Source: Panicum virgatum (Eukaryota; Streptophyta; Magnoliopsida; Poales; Poaceae). From it: a stretch of 64,000 nt of DNA. The notes under the pieces were generated by a model. The model worked only from the letters and a program-made list of their open reading frames with translations. It was not told where the DNA came from and did not search any database. The stretch lies in contig NC_053142.1 in NCBI RefSeq assembly GCF_016808335.1, positions 48,975,992 to 49,039,991 of the forward strand, given 5' to 3'. Of this stretch, positions 12,371-23,880 are shown in pieces. Made by a program: the position numbers and the translations under genes. Position 1 is the stretch's first letter, and the number at the start of each line of letters is the position of its first letter.

Positions 12371-13339
12371 ACCATGTTGAGCAAAAACGGTAAGGTTGTG
12401 CCTCATCAATTCCTGCGGTGAAATTCAGTGCCTTTTGAACTGGTATCAACTGGTAGAGTAGTGCGGCCCCCCAGGTTGGATGCCATGCACTATTTATTTC
12501 GCCATGGGCAGTGGGCGATCGGCACTCGGTTGGGAAGGCATTGTGCTAAAGACCGGATTAGCTTGACTCCCACTCTCCCAATTAGGATCTGTGTCGATCT
12601 GTCGTTTGCATGATGTAGTTGACTGTCCCGAAGAGAAGTAGTAAAAACGAAGCATGCAATGTTTATAAGATTTGTCTAGCATGCTGACGTGTTAGTTTTT
12701 TTTTTAACGGACGTATTAGGTTAGCTGACCTATTCTGCTGATGCTGAACACTTCGCTACGTACTGCAACTGAAACTATGTTTTGGTAGAGACTCAAGGGA
12801 ATGTAATTTAGCGTCGTTCTGTTCGTAATCTTGTTTTTTTTTTCTGCGGCATTGTGAAATTGTGCGTAGCAGTGTTGTGATGATGTTCCAGCTCGTCAAG
12901 AATTCATCTCCAAATGCCTTACTTCAGCACCTGTGTCTGCCGAACTTCGTCTTGAAAGTTGCAGGAAAAAAAAGAGGGGACGGGATGACAAGTGACAGAG
13001 CCAAGTGATGACAGAAAAAGAGTTACAACTTGAGATTAGGTAGGTATGTCAGCGAAACCATGCCGGCACAGTTAAACGGGCCAGCGAAGAATGTTGCTAT
13101 TTCAACTCATTCAGAATACGAAGCAGCAGCTAACGGCAAAGCCAGAAGCTCAGAACCAAATGACAGTGCAGCACGCTTAATTGTTTACACATATGCCTCT
13201 GTATTGCAAATAGAACATGCTTTTATCAGCTTCTGTTCTGCTCGAATCATCTTTAAACAATGTCAATGCCAACCTCCAAATCTGAACCTCAACACACATT
13301 ACGCAGGAGTCAGAACAAAATGTTAAATCCATCACCCTG
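12371..13339. other. Intergenic: 3' ends of POLI and mTERF (convergent)
   Basis: Holds the 3' UTR of the polymerase gene (to about 12850) and, from the other strand, the 3' UTR of the mTERF gene. No further gene or clear repeat seen. Confidence 0.6.
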
Positions 13340-14527
13340 CTAGCTGCAGCTGCTGGCAATGGTGGAGCAATCACCACGCGAGCTCCGCTTGCAGTGATCA
13401 AGAGGATACATCTCGAGGAGTTCGGGCGCCTGATCGCTATACCTCAGTATATACCTCTCCACAAACCTGGCCTCCGAAGCTCTCACGATGTTCACCAGCC
13501 GCTCCTTGCCGATGTCCACGCCTCTGGCCTTCAAGGCCTCGATGGCGCGGCACCGAGGCACCATCCGCTTGCTGAGGCTGAGCGTCAGCAGCACGGGGTC
13601 CCTGACGATGTGGTCCGCGCCGCACCCGACGGTGCCCACCAGGAACTCCACCTTGCGGCGCAGCAGCTCGGCGGACATGAACAGGAAGCACGGCGCGCGG
13701 CGGAACATGGCGAGGAACTCCTGCTCCGTGCACCCGGTCCCGCGCATCACGGCGGCCCTCTTGGCCCGGAACGCGGCGTCGCTGACGTTGTGCAGCGTCA
13801 GGAGCGCCCACGCGTACATCCCGGAGCCGCGCGGCACCCCGCAGGCGTCGACGCGCGCGGCGAGCGCCCGGAGCTTGGCGGGCGACTGCATGATGAGCGA
13901 CGGCTTCAGGCGCACCGTGGCGGCGAGGCGCGCCTCGGGGACGCCGTGGCCCCGGAGCGCGTCGAGGTTCTGCAGGAGCGCGTCGACGCTGTTCCTGAGC
14001 AGCCACGTCTTGGCGAGCCATTTCATCAGTAACCTGGCGGACCCGAGGAGGTCGAGCCAGAGCAGGAGGCGCGGGAGGAGGGTGGTGTGGACGCCCATGG
14101 TGAGCGCGGCCGGGTAGAGCGCGAAGAGGCGCGCGGCCTCGGCGCGGGTGAGGCCCAGCGCCCGCACGGCGCGGAACTTGGGCGCGATGGTGGCGTCCAC
14201 GTCGCTGAGGAGCACCGCGGGGTTCCAGGACACGACGGCGCGGGCCTGCGCGCGGGTGAGCCCCCGCGAGCGGAGGAAGGCCAGCGCGGCGTCGGGACGG
14301 GCCGGGGAGCTGAGGTGCGCGAACCGCGGCGCCGCCTTGGCGGCCTTGTCCGGCGGGAGGCCACAGGTGGAGACGAGGTAGTCGACGATGAAGTGCGGCT
14401 GGTCAGACGAGGAGGTGGAGAGGCGGAGGAAGATGTGGCCTCGGATGCCGGATGAGAAGGATGCGAGCGGCGGCGGAGGTAGGTGGACGCGGTGGAGGGC
14501 GCGGCGGGCGAGCGGCCGCAGCGTCAT
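13340..14527 (-). CDS. mTERF-family protein, organelle-targeted
   Basis: Single-exon ORF of 395 aa. Mitochondrial transcription termination factor family proteins are helical-repeat nucleic-acid binders that act in chloroplast or mitochondrial gene expression (family knowledge). Residues 1-45 are Arg/Ser/Leu-rich without acidic residues, which fits an organelle presequence. Repeated mTERF motifs follow, with Leu/Pro periodicity: HFIVDYLVSTCGLPPDKAAK near 45; FLRSRGLTRAQARAVVSWNP and FRAVRALGLTRAEAARLFALYP; a C-terminal part with VEFLVGTVGC and PRCRAIEALKARGVDI. The intronless structure and high GC match the expanded grass mTERF families. It converges with the polymerase gene (tail to tail). 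Confidence 0.92.
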   Translation of the reverse strand: MTLRPLARRALHRVHLPPPPLASFSSGIRGHIFLRLSTSSSDQPHFIVDYLVSTCGLPPDKAAKAAPRFAHLSSPARPDAALAFLRSRGLTRAQARAVVSWNPAVLLSDVDATIAPKFRAVRALGLTRAEAARLFALYPAALTMGVHTTLLPRLLLWLDLLGSARLLMKWLAKTWLLRNSVDALLQNLDALRGHGVPEARLAATVRLKPSLIMQSPAKLRALAARVDACGVPRGSGMYAWALLTLHNVSDAAFRAKRAAVMRGTGCTEQEFLAMFRRAPCFLFMSAELLRRKVEFLVGTVGCGADHIVRDPVLLTLSLSKRMVPRCRAIEALKARGVDIGKERLVNIVRASEARFVERYILRYSDQAPELLEMYPLDHCKRSSRGDCSTIASSCS

Positions 14528-16030
14528 GGATCCCTCGGCTGGGCACCCAGGAACAAGGAGGGAGAGCCAGGCAAGGGACCATGAAGTGTGGTTGTGTACC
14601 CTGTGAAACCAAAAATTCGATCAATCTACCGTGCAAGTCCATTTTTTTTAGAGGATCTAACCGTCCAGTGTAAAGTGTCCGGCCGACCTTTTTTCTTTTT
14701 TTTTTTTTGGGGAGAGAGGAGTGCCCGGGCCAACAGGCAACAATCGTACAATTTTTACCATCAACCTCTAGCACTCTGAGATTTGTGTGCGGCGAGATTT
14801 CTTCTCTTCTCTTCCAGTTTTCAGGGCTCGGCGATCAGACATGTGTGGAGTCTGTGCGCGTCTCTAAGTCTTGAGTTTTCAGGGCACGTCTCTACGGCTT
14901 AGGGTTCGGGATCCAGAGCAATGTGCAATGTGCTTCTGTCCACACCCACATGTGTGGAGTAAAAAAAAAAACCGGTGGCCGCAGTGAGTGTGGGTGGCGG
15001 GCGGCGAGGCGAGGCGAGGCGATGGAGCTAGGGCTATGATCGATGGACGATGGGCAAAACCTTAGGAGGCGCGGTCAAGTGGGAGTAATGTATCGCCGGT
15101 CTTCGAATTCGGCTCAGAGTGTTATACCGATCTCCAAACTCTTAAAATGACCGTTTACATTTTCAAACTTGCTAATTTCATCATTTGAGATCCAAATCTC
15201 CTTAGCTTCCATTAAATTCAATGTATGTCTGATGTGACCTTGACATGTGGTGGGGGATTGCTAGTTAGCGAGCGAGCGTTGAGGGGCTTCCCAGCAAGCA
15301 ATCGATTGGGACAACACCCAACTTTCCTTTCTTGAAAAGTTTTTGTTTTCCGCAATTTTTCATTTTTAAAAAGTTACAAAGTTGTATATATGACTTTTGT
15401 GTATAATTTTTATATCATTTTTTTTAAAAAAATCTTTTCAATGAAATTTATGTTAGAGAAGTTTCGAACAAAAGTTTTAGGTATAACTTATCCTTATAAT
15501 TTTTTAGAATAACTTCACAAGTTCATGTGACAATAGTGCCAATGAAGTTTATGAGTGATACTATAATTAAAATTTCTAAGAAATTTTTTTCTAATATAAG
15601 TTTATAAATAATTTGTACAAGCAACATCATCGTAAAATTATATACAGAACTTATTCTGCACAACTTTGTGCATAACTCTTTCTAGACAAACTTTTCAAAA
15701 AACATAAGATTGTAAGTACCCACATGTTAAATAAAGAAACGAAAAAATGAAAAGGAATGGAAAAGAAATGCAAGAAAATAACTAATGTAGTAATGATTGT
15801 GGATACCCACACGTTAAGAAGTAAAATCAAAAATAAAAAATCAAAGGAGAATAAGGAAATAATAACTTAACTCTACCCACGCAGGTGGGCAGTTGGGGGA
15901 CCATCCTAAGGTAGGCGCCAATCCTATACATCTTTCGGTAGATTTTTTCTTCTACATCTTCCAGTATTTGAGATTCGTACAATCATCTAAACCATTGGAT
16001 CTCATACACTCAAACCCTATCCCTCACCTT
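14528..16030. other. Intergenic, AT-rich, no gene seen
   Basis: 14528-14780 is the presumed 5' flank of the mTERF gene. 15100-15900 is strongly AT-rich with two related A-rich stretches that each follow 'tacccaca(t/c)gtta' (about 15716 and 15810). It looks like old transposon sequence, but I could not define ends. Confidence 0.5.
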
Positions 16031-16039
16031 CTCTCTCAC

Positions 16040-16500
16040 CTCACGCCCTTCCCTGTGTGCCCAGCGCCGCCGCCCCGACGCAGGCACGCGCGCTACCGGC
16101 GGCCTTCCCTGGCGTGCTCCGCCGCCGCCGCTTGCCTTCCCCGACGCGGGCACGCGCCGCCGGCGGCCTTCCCCGGCGCACCCGCCGTCGCTGCCGGCCT
16201 CCCCTGGAGCGCCCAGCCGCTGGCACGCGCCGCCGCCGGCCTCCCTGGAGCGCCCCGCCGCCGCCCGACGCGGGCACGCGCCTCCGTTGGCCTTCCCCGG
16301 CGCGCCCGCCGCCGGCGGCCTTCCCCTGCCCGCCCCGCCGCTGCGCTCAGCCGCCGCGTTGCCCCGCCCCGCCCCGGCCAACCCTCCCGTCGCGCCGCCG
16401 CTCCTCGGCCTGCCGGCGCGCCGTCGCGGCCTACCTGCGCGCCGCCGCCTCTCACGCGGCCGGTCGGCCGCCGCGGCCGCCCGTGCCACCGGCGGCGGAG
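16040..16500. repeat. GC-rich degenerate minisatellite
   Basis: Imperfect repeats of about 40 bp built from 'ggcacgcgccgccg', 'gccttccccggcgcgcccgcc' and similar phrases. All six frames are open for long stretches and give only Pro/Ala/Arg-rich translations, so I treat it as repeat and not coding. It is bounded sharply by AT-rich DNA on both sides. Confidence 0.6.
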
Positions 16501-16509
16501 AAGATGGTA

Positions 16510-16680
16510 GCAAAAAATTGTCGAGATTCAACATTTTTTAAATATTGTTTAAAATTTTCGAAATATTAGTTCAACATTTTCAAAATGTTAGTTCAATATT
16601 TTAAAAATGTTGATTCAACATTTTTAAATGCTAGTTCAACTAATTTTTTCAATAAAATATTGAATGAATCATTAATTAGG
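16510..16680. repeat. Short AT-rich tandem repeat
   Basis: About four degenerate ~26-bp units based on 'agttcaacatttt(c/t)aaaatgtt'. Each unit is itself partly palindromic (aacattttNaaaatgtt). Confidence 0.6.
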
Positions 16681-17059
16681 TCTTAATGGGCTTTTATAGA
16701 TGAGTTGTTTAATTATCTTCCAGAAGATATAAGGTAGGCCCCAAGGTAGGCCCCTTGGAGCGGAGCGCACACGCCCGGGCTATAAATCTCGCCTCCATCG
16801 CCTCAAGGAAATTAATTGGAAGATTCAGCTTCAATTCAGCCCGACAGTGGATTTGGCCCAACACGGGCATGGAAGATTTGGCCCGTTAGCTTGAGCTGTG
16901 CACGTGACGACCTGGGCTCGGAGCCGTTTCCTTAATGTTTTAGCTTGATGGATTCCACTACGGCCCGTTCAATTTTTTTGATGGTTATGCCCGTTCAAGC
17001 CTTATCTGTTTCCACAGCGGGGGTATTTAACGGAAAATAAAGCAAGGTGAGCGTTCAAA

Positions 17060-17900
17060 CCCCATACCCACTACATAAGAAAAGAGTGCACTATCTATGC
17101 ACCATTGATTCATTTGTTATTATTACTCGGTGCGGATCTTTTTAAGTATTCCCCATATCTATGATTTTTTTCATTCTATTATTTTCTGATGATACTAAAT
17201 TCTCAATTATTGTATTCTAGACTCATTAATTGGTGTGTAAAATAATTTAGTTATATACTAACTTGTCCAACTCATATTCATATTGTCTCAAAAAAAACTC
17301 ATATTCATATTCCATTTGTATATAAAAATAATTTATTTGCCAGGTGGATGTGTTGTTCTTCATGTAAAATTATCTATCTTTATGTACATGTTTAATATTT
17401 TGTTCATAACATAATATTATTTGTTCCTCATGTTTAGTTTTTTGTTCGTAGAAAATTATTATTTGTTCGTGTTGTTAAAATATTTGTTCCCAGTAGCTGA
17501 AATTAATTATTTAGTATTAAAAAATACTTTAAATAATATCGGGGAAAGATAGGCAACTGTGGTCTTGTTTTGAAGATCTTGTCATAAGAAAGATAATGAT
17601 GTAATCGGAATTTAATTTGGATACATATTTTAAGTTTTATAGATTTTTTTACTTTTAAAACCTCTTTGCAAGTGGGTGACGTCATGGATTTTTGTATCTA
17701 TTTGCATGCATGCATCTTTTATTCTCTTACCTCCTGCTAGAGTACTACTCGTCCAGCTATGAAGTTTATGGAGCAGGTAAATGAAATAGAGTATAGAATC
17801 TGTTGGGCTGCCGGCCCATTTAATCGCTGCTTGAAAATACTCTTAAGGCGATGGTTGCTGATTTCGTCGCCTCTGGTGATGCATAATCGCACCCGAGCGC
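17060..17900 (+). repeat. AT-rich transposon arm, copy 1
   Basis: Contains 'ttaattggtgtgtaaaat', several 'ttgttc' words, 'ttatttagtattaaaaaatac' and 'gatcttgt.ataagaaagataatg', then a conserved subterminal block of ~80 bp (about 17811-17885) reading GGCCCATTTAATCGC... and ending near 'gatgcataatcgcaccc'. The same order of words recurs at 41380-42190 (+) and, inverted, at 48330-49000. Most likely an end of a DNA transposon family. Confidence 0.6.
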
Positions 17901-18700
17901 ACAGGCGCATGCGCACGATCGCCAGCAGCAACTCCAGCGAGCGATCGCTGATTTGGATTCCTGCATGTGGCGCCCACATGTTAGGCTCGTCTCCCTCCTC
18001 CACTCCTCTCTCATTTCCCTCTCCCGCATGGTTGGTGCCGGGCTGGCACTCCCTTGCTTGCCCACGGTGCCACTGCCGGCTGGCTACATGGCCGCGTGGG
18101 CACTGCCCGCGGCACCGCGCGGGCGAGGCTGGTGTGGGCCGGAGCGTCCTAGCCCGCGGGATAGATGCCCACGGTGCCGCACCCTTTGCCGGCATGGCAG
18201 TCACCCGCTTGGGCGGTGTTGGGCCAACGCTCCCTGGCCCGCCCACGGCGCTGCCACCGCCGACCGGCGCATCCTTGCCCACCTGCGGCCTGCTGCGCCG
18301 CCGCCTGTCGATGCATCCTGACATGGCAACAACAAGCTTGGGGACGACAATGTCACCAAGGCCTGGGTGCGAGAAGGTGCAGCCGAGGCGGCCAGCGATG
18401 GAAGGGGAAGGAGGAGGTGAGGAAGAGGCCTCTGATTTAAGTAAGGCCCGCTGCCGCCAAATCGTGGCCGCCCAGCCATCCACCGTGTGCAAGCAAGGCC
18501 AACGGCCAACGTCCGAGGGAAGGAGGAGGCGAGGAAGAGGGCTTGCTTTGGTGTTGGACGGCGCCGCGGTGGCGGGCAGAGGTAAGGATGGCAGCGCCGG
18601 TATCGTGGGCGGGTGAGGGAGCGCCGGACGAGAATGGAGATCACGGTGAGGAAGAGGTAAGAGGAGGTGAGGATAGAAGATATACATTTCCGTTGATCTG
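17900..18700. other. GC-rich segment next to arm copy 1
   Basis: GC-rich DNA directly inside the AT-rich arm. A 316-codon minus-strand ORF spans 17737-18687, but it is Pro/Arg/Gly-rich, runs into the repeat arm and shows no recognisable domain, so I do not call it a gene. It may be sequence captured by the transposon that owns the arm. Confidence 0.45.
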
Positions 18701-18879
18701 ATTTCGGTCGATTAGAGTGTTGTGTGAATAAGCCGGAAGCATTCAAATATACATAACATCTAGATCCAGAGATTCAAATATACATAATTCAAACATCCCA
18801 TATTTTCGGTTCAATTTTTTCTAGGCATTAGGTGATATGAACTTTTCTTCCTCTTCAAAAGTGTGCAACAGCAGTCAGC

Positions 18880-19480
18880 TGGTACTCATGCTGGTCAATA
18901 AGATCCAAGAACGTCCCTTTCTAGCTACTTGACGGTTGGACAGCTCATATGTCCCCAGGCAGGCTCCCCCAGCAAAGGAAGGAGGACGGCAGGCAGTCAC
19001 TCTAATCACACTAATAACAACTACTCCCTTCACCCACGAATAAAAATAATTCATATAAAAAATATTTAAATAGACATTTGGTAATATTTAATTTTTTATT
19101 GTTGGCAATCAAGGTAAAAATATTTATCTTATAAGAAATTTTGTGGACATAGAGAGTGCGACGCAACGCTTTCAAAGTCTCATATTCAGATCATCTAGAA
19201 GCCATTAGGTAGTAGCCACACCTACACACCGGTCGGCTGTCAGTTGCTTTCCGGCCCATGCACATGCAGTGTGCAGCGATGTCGACGCGATCACACGAGG
19301 CGTTTAAATGCCGGTCAGCAGCCGGTGCCCGCCGGATAAAGCTCGGAATGGAAATCACTTGTCGCCGTCGGAGTGCCTCGTCCAGTCGCCCGCACGAGCC
19401 CACCACCCCACGTCATGTCCTGATAGTACACGCTCGGTTCAACCACCATGCACCACAACCCCCAATAGTGGCGTGGAGTC
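18880..19480. repeat. Tandem-duplication flank, copy 1
   Basis: Closely matches 22560-22656 plus 23458-23880. Shared phrases include 'catatgtccccaggcaggc', 'ttcatataaa', 'ggtaatattta', 'attgttggcaatcaa', 'cgcaacgctttc.aagtctc' and 'gatcatctagaagccattag'. It is the 3'-side flank of the duplicated BAHD unit. The second copy is interrupted by the hAT element at 22657-23457. Confidence 0.8.
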
Positions 19481-19689
19481 ATGGATAGCAAATGCTGAGC
19501 TGAGAAACAATGCCGAGCATCTCCAACAGGTTGTGAAAATCACCGTGAATAGGTAAAAAAAGAGAGAAAGCGTTAAAACTCGTTTTCAACAGAACAGCTA
19601 AAGTCGTGGACTCGCTTTCTCCTCCCTCATCCCGACAAAACCGGTAAGAATCTTTATGGATGCCCTGCCACTCGCCATATATGATCTTT

Positions 19690-20230
19690 GTTCCAGGTCA
19701 TTTGTTCCGGTTATCTTTGGGTTTGGGACAAAATATGGCTTTTGTCCCGGGTCCAAAGGCTAGCCGGGCCAGCGGGGGACATAGGCCTTTTCCCTTTTGT
19801 CCCGGTTGGTGGCTCCACTCGGGACAAAAGGGCCAACCCTTTTATCCTAGTTGGTAACACCAACCCGAACAAAAGGGTGACCCTTTTATCTTGGTTGGTG
19901 GTACCAACGCGGACAAAATGACTCTTTTGTCCCGGTTGGTGTTACCAACCCGGACAAAAGTCCCCTCCATGTGATAGTTCAAAAGAGAGTTATTCTTTAC
20001 TGAGTCACATGTACTACTTAGGTGAGTTGGCAAGCATGCCATGCGCTAGGCAATAAGTCTTGGGTTCCAATCCCGCAGGGCGCAAAGATTTTTTAGCGCG
20101 AGGGATATTTTGTCCCGGTTCTACCACCCGGGACAAAAGACTCCAGGGCCGCTTTTGTCCCGGCGGCCGAATTCCGGTTCTAAAACCAGGACAAATAGCC
20201 TTTTGGAACCGGGACAAATGACCTTATTCT
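19690..20230. repeat. Cluster of TTTTGTCCCGGTTGGT hairpins (MITE-like)
   Basis: At least five short inverted repeats built from TTTTGTCCCGGTTGG and its complement CCAACC(G/C)GGACAAAA: about 19796-19830, 19834-19877, 19883-19918, 19923-19961, 20109-20160, plus a final pair near 20170-20220. Each can fold into a hairpin of 30-45 nt. The pattern is typical of a grass MITE whose transcripts form small-RNA-producing hairpins. LTR A is inserted right after it. Confidence 0.65.
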
Positions 20231-20233
20231 GTA

Positions 20234-21343
20234 TGTCGGTACCCTGCAACTGGGGTACCCACTCCTACTATACCAAGACTCGCGTAGTTATCCGTAACTA
20301 CGCCCTAAGGAGCTGAGCAGCCGGACCCCTGGGGTCCGACTCCATCTCACCGGACCAACGGTCCCGGACCCGCTTCCCACTCGGGGACGGGTCCGGTGTC
20401 ACCACGTGTCCCAGAGGTGGAAATACTCAGTACCTATGGCCGCGGACCCGGACCCCCGCACGTGGGTCCGGGACCTTCACGTGCCATCCGGACTCCCGCA
20501 GATGGGTCCGGGACCTCCACGTGCCTATCCGGACCCCCGTGAGCTCTCGGCTCAGCTAGCTGCCCGGGAGGGGTCCGGAGCCGCCACATGTCACGCAGAC
20601 GCGGGCGCAAGCCTTCCGCTGGAAGCTCCCTCACTCACCCGCATTAAGTGCGAGTGGTTGAGACGTGCTCTGCTGCCGCTGGGCACGGGGCAGCTTTTGT
20701 CAGTCCACACTGTGGATCGCCAGTTACCGAGGCGGCTCGTCAGTTACCAAGGCAAGCATTAAAGACTCAGCACCGCGAGCATGGACGACGAGTCATGATG
20801 ACCAGCTACTGACTGGAGCAATAGTACACGCTGCTACAGTGACTGAGTCAGTAGTTCGGCGCTTCATCATGACCTCGACGCGCGGCTGCAGAGGCTAGAC
20901 TCTACTCTGACAGGACAGCTCAAGACCATCCCTGGTCAGAAGCTACGCACGGAAACCGACGACAAGATCTCCGGATCTGAGGCATTGAAGGCTAAAGTGT
21001 AGTTTATAATACATCGCCGGGTCCACATGTCGGGCCCCCGCTCAGTGTACGTGCTCCCCTTGGATATATAAAAGGGAGAGCACGCCCTCCTAGCAGAGAG
21101 ATCTCTCGAACAAGCTCTCCGGACACACAAGCTCTCACAACTCTCTCACTCTCGTGGGAGGGCAATACAACACACAGTGGACGTAGGGTATTACGCTCCG
21201 GCGGCCCGAACCACTCTAATCCCGCTGTGTTCATCGTGTTCTTGAGCGAGATCGAACTAGGACTAGCTAACCCCCGAGTACACACCCTCTGGACTAGGGC
21301 GGGTGCCTTCCGCCACCCGACTGTGGTCTGCAGCATCACGACA
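20234..21343 (+). mobile_element. Solo LTR A (1110 bp)
   Basis: Starts TGTCGGTACC and ends CATCACGACA. It is flanked by near-identical 5-bp duplications CTGTA (20229-20233) and CTATA (21344-21348). A TATA box and the conserved block 'ggtattacgctccggcggcc' are shared with LTR B (26456-27572, opposite strand). No gag-pol internal region lies beside it. Confidence 0.85.
21065..21074 (+). promoter_or_regulatory. TATA box of solo LTR A
   Basis: TATATAAAAG in the GC-rich LTR, followed by a leader with repeated CTCTC phrases. This is the expected core promoter of the retrotransposon. Confidence 0.65.
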
Positions 21344-21348
21344 CTATA

Positions 21349-21900
21349 GTAGTCATCCCTCCTCCCGCATGGTCCCGCCCTCTCTCCCGTGCCCTCTCCC
21401 GCGGCGCCTACCTGCCTGCAGGTGACCGCGCCGTCGCCACCGCGCTCCCCAAGGTCGCCAACCGTCACGCTCCCCATTCTTTTAGACCACCTGCTCCAGC
21501 TGCGAGTTTCTCCTACTCGCCAGCGTACAGCTTGTGCGCGCCGGCCGCGAGCCGGAGTCCATGGTGCCAGCATTGCACACAGTGAGCGGGAGGAGGGAGA
21601 GAGGATGGGAGGATAAGAGACGAGAGGATAGGAGAGAGGATGACGTGGAACTGATTTTGATTATAGCCATGATATTTTACCTAGTTAATCTTTTGGATTA
21701 TCTCATAGAATTAGATGATTTTTTATTCTTACAAAGAGGTATAATCTTTAAATTTAGCTAACATAACACATAAACTCTTGGAGACACTCTTACGCCGTAT
21801 GCAGTACAGTGCAACAAACAAATTGTGTGTTTTTAAAATAAAGCCATTCCCAATTTTATTACTCAAAACGGAAATTCGAATAGCTCAAAACTAAACACCA
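21349..21900. other. No gene seen
   Basis: A GC-rich piece (21350-21620) whose beginning resembles part of 18000-18050, then an AT-rich stretch. The part near 21838, 'aaaataaagccattcc', matches the 3' flank of the intact BAHD gene (about 23955), consistent with the tandem duplication. Confidence 0.45.
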
Positions 21901-22403
21901 CTCATCCGACCCGAGCAGCTTGAGGAGCTCCGACTTGAACGCGTCGACGTGCACCCACTGGAGCATGGACACCGCCACCTGCACCCCGCTGCCGTCCCTG
22001 GTGCGGACTAGTGCCACGTGCCCGGCGTGGTTCATCCTCGCGTTTAGGGGCGGAGCCAGCCGATGGAGTCGCCGGTGTCATCTCCATTAGAAAACGTTGT
22101 CAGCTCACTTGATGAACAGAACGTAACAGTGATTTGTCACTAATTTTTTTAATAAAATCATCGTTATCAGCTGACCACGACAAACAGGCCCGGCTCCTCC
22201 CTGCTCACGTTCTCCGTCCGCCACGGCCTCCCCCACCCGAAGTCGGCGACGTCGGACGCCCTGAAGCCCGGCGACCCGGACACGGTCACCACCCGGTCGA
22301 TGGGGGTCCTCCCGTCGCGGGCCAGCTTGAGGAAGTCCCCACCCGGGCGACGAACCCAGCGGGTCCTCCGCCATCTCCCGGATCGCGTCCTGCACCGCCG
22401 CGA
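21901..22403 (-). pseudogene. Truncated BAHD acyltransferase pseudogene
   Basis: On the minus strand this is a diverged copy of the last ~340 coding nt of the intact gene at 24119-25573, covering the region upstream of DFGWG to the C-terminal KSELLKLLGS part. The reading is broken by an inserted 159-bp hAT element (22045-22203) and by small indels (for example an extra C near 22340). The 5' two thirds, including the HxxxD active site, are missing: homology stops at about 22403. With the flank copies at 18880 and 22560 it marks a tandem duplication. Confidence 0.85.
22045..22203. mobile_element. hAT-like MITE (159 bp) in the BAHD pseudogene
   Basis: TIRs TAGGGGCGGAGCC and GGCTCCTCCCTG (inverted). 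Flanked by the 8-bp duplication CTCGCGTT / CTCACGTT, one mismatch. The intact paralogue has a single CTCACGTT at this site, which confirms the insertion point. Confidence 0.85.
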
Positions 22404-22559
22404 CCTGATTGGTTTGCTGCTGAGCTGGGCCAGGCTCGTGCCGGGGAGCTAGGCTTCGGTGGCTATGCATGCAACACTCCTTTGATTGGTGGCCAGACAG
22501 GCATGCATCTCATGATCTCAAGAGTCAAGAACGTGGAAAGAACAAAATCAGAAAACCAA

Positions 22560-23880
22560 TCACTCTCAGATTTGGTTGACGGGTTGGACTTGGACAGTTC
22601 ATATATATGTCCCCAGCCAGGCCCCCCAGCAAAGGTCCAAGGAACGTGGAAATAACCAGTGGCGGAGCCACCACTAGGGCGAGCCAGGGCGGCCGCCCTA
22701 GGTCCCTCTAAGTGAAGTCCAGAGTATATTTGTTAATAGTAGAGGTAGCAGGAAAAGAGAAGAAGGATGGATCTGAAAAACATAGGAAGAACATAAGAGA
22801 ATAGGAAATTGGCTTCCGCAGAATAGATTACTTGAGAAAGGAGTAAGAGTTCAAACAAGTTGTTCGATACCATTCCTCCTCGCACGCACTCAGTATTTAA
22901 CTAGCGACTCTCTTGCGTTTACATGGGCTTGACCTGATATGTGCGCGCAGGCACATCTAGCGAACTCATTCGCGCCAAGACAGACACTAGGCTTCCTGGT
23001 GCGGCGGCCCATTGTAGGAGATGCTTTCTCTGGTTCGTGGGTGCTGACAATATCCCCGTTCTCAACTCCGGCAGGGGCTCATGACGTTGCGGCGGCGCCC
23101 CCCGAACGCGAGGTCGAGTGGGCTGCGGCCTCTTAAGTGGTTCAACCTAGCGCCCCAGCCCAGCACTGCATCTTGCCACCAGATGCAGCTGCCAATTTCG
23201 GCAGTTCACCATCTACCTCCCCTGCAGTCCCGCTCAGGCGCTCACGCTGGCGTGTCAATGCCGTTGTGCGACGCCACTCCACGCCCGTCCGTTCAGCAGC
23301 CCCATCTCGGCGCCGGTCGGTGGCGACAGCAGATCCCGTGCGCCGCCGGCGCAGGCGCCTGCAGCCGGGCAGCAAGTCTCGGCGTCTCGCTCTGGTCGTG
23401 CAAAAAATTTATCTAAAAGTCCGCCCTAGGTCATTTTCTGGGCTGGCTTCGCCACTGGAAATAACTGCTCCCTCCACCCACGAATATAAAAGAATTCATA
23501 TAAAATAAATTATTCAAATAGAAAGAGTTGCATTTGGTAATATTTATTTTGTATTGTTGGCAATCAATTTCAGAATATTTATTTTGTGATAAATTAGAAT
23601 TTTTTATATTTGTGGACATAGAGATTAGAGAGTGCGTGCCACGCAACGCTTTCGAAGTCTCGTATTCAGATCATCTAGAAGCCATTAGGCAGCAGCCACA
23701 CCTACCACGTTGACGCGAGTCACCCGAGGCGTTTACATGCCGCCGGATACAGCTCGAAACAGGGACGCGCGCGCCGCGTTGCGCATCCCGTCGACGGTGA
23801 AATGACTCGTCGCCGTCGGCGTGCCTCGTCCAGTCGCCCGGCACGGGTCCACCACCCCGTCCTGTCCTGACCGTACACTC
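22560..23880. repeat. Tandem-duplication flank, copy 2 (interrupted)
   Basis: Copy 2 of the segment at 18880-19480. It is split into 22560-22656 and 23458-23880 by the hAT element at 22657-23457. It precedes, in window order, the intact BAHD gene, as copy 1 precedes the pseudogene. Confidence 0.75.
22657..23457. mobile_element. hAT-like non-autonomous element (801 bp)
   Basis: Ends CAGTGGCGGAGCC and GGCTTCGCCACTG (inverted), with a perfect 8-bp duplication GAAATAAC at 22649-22656 and 23458-23465. The duplicated flank at 18880-19480 lacks the insertion. GC-rich parts inside (23060-23400) have short open frames but no recognisable transposase. Confidence 0.9.

Noticed and set aside
15893..16569. 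Long overlapping ORFs on both strands
   Set aside because: All frames are open because of a GC-rich minisatellite; translations are Pro/Ala/Arg repeats.
15100..17060. Possible Helitron
   Set aside because: I looked for a 5' TC end and a 3' hairpin with CTRR but found no convincing pair.
17737..18687. 316-codon minus-strand ORF
   Set aside because: Runs from GC-rich sequence into the AT-rich repeat arm, has no domain and biased composition; more likely transposon interior.
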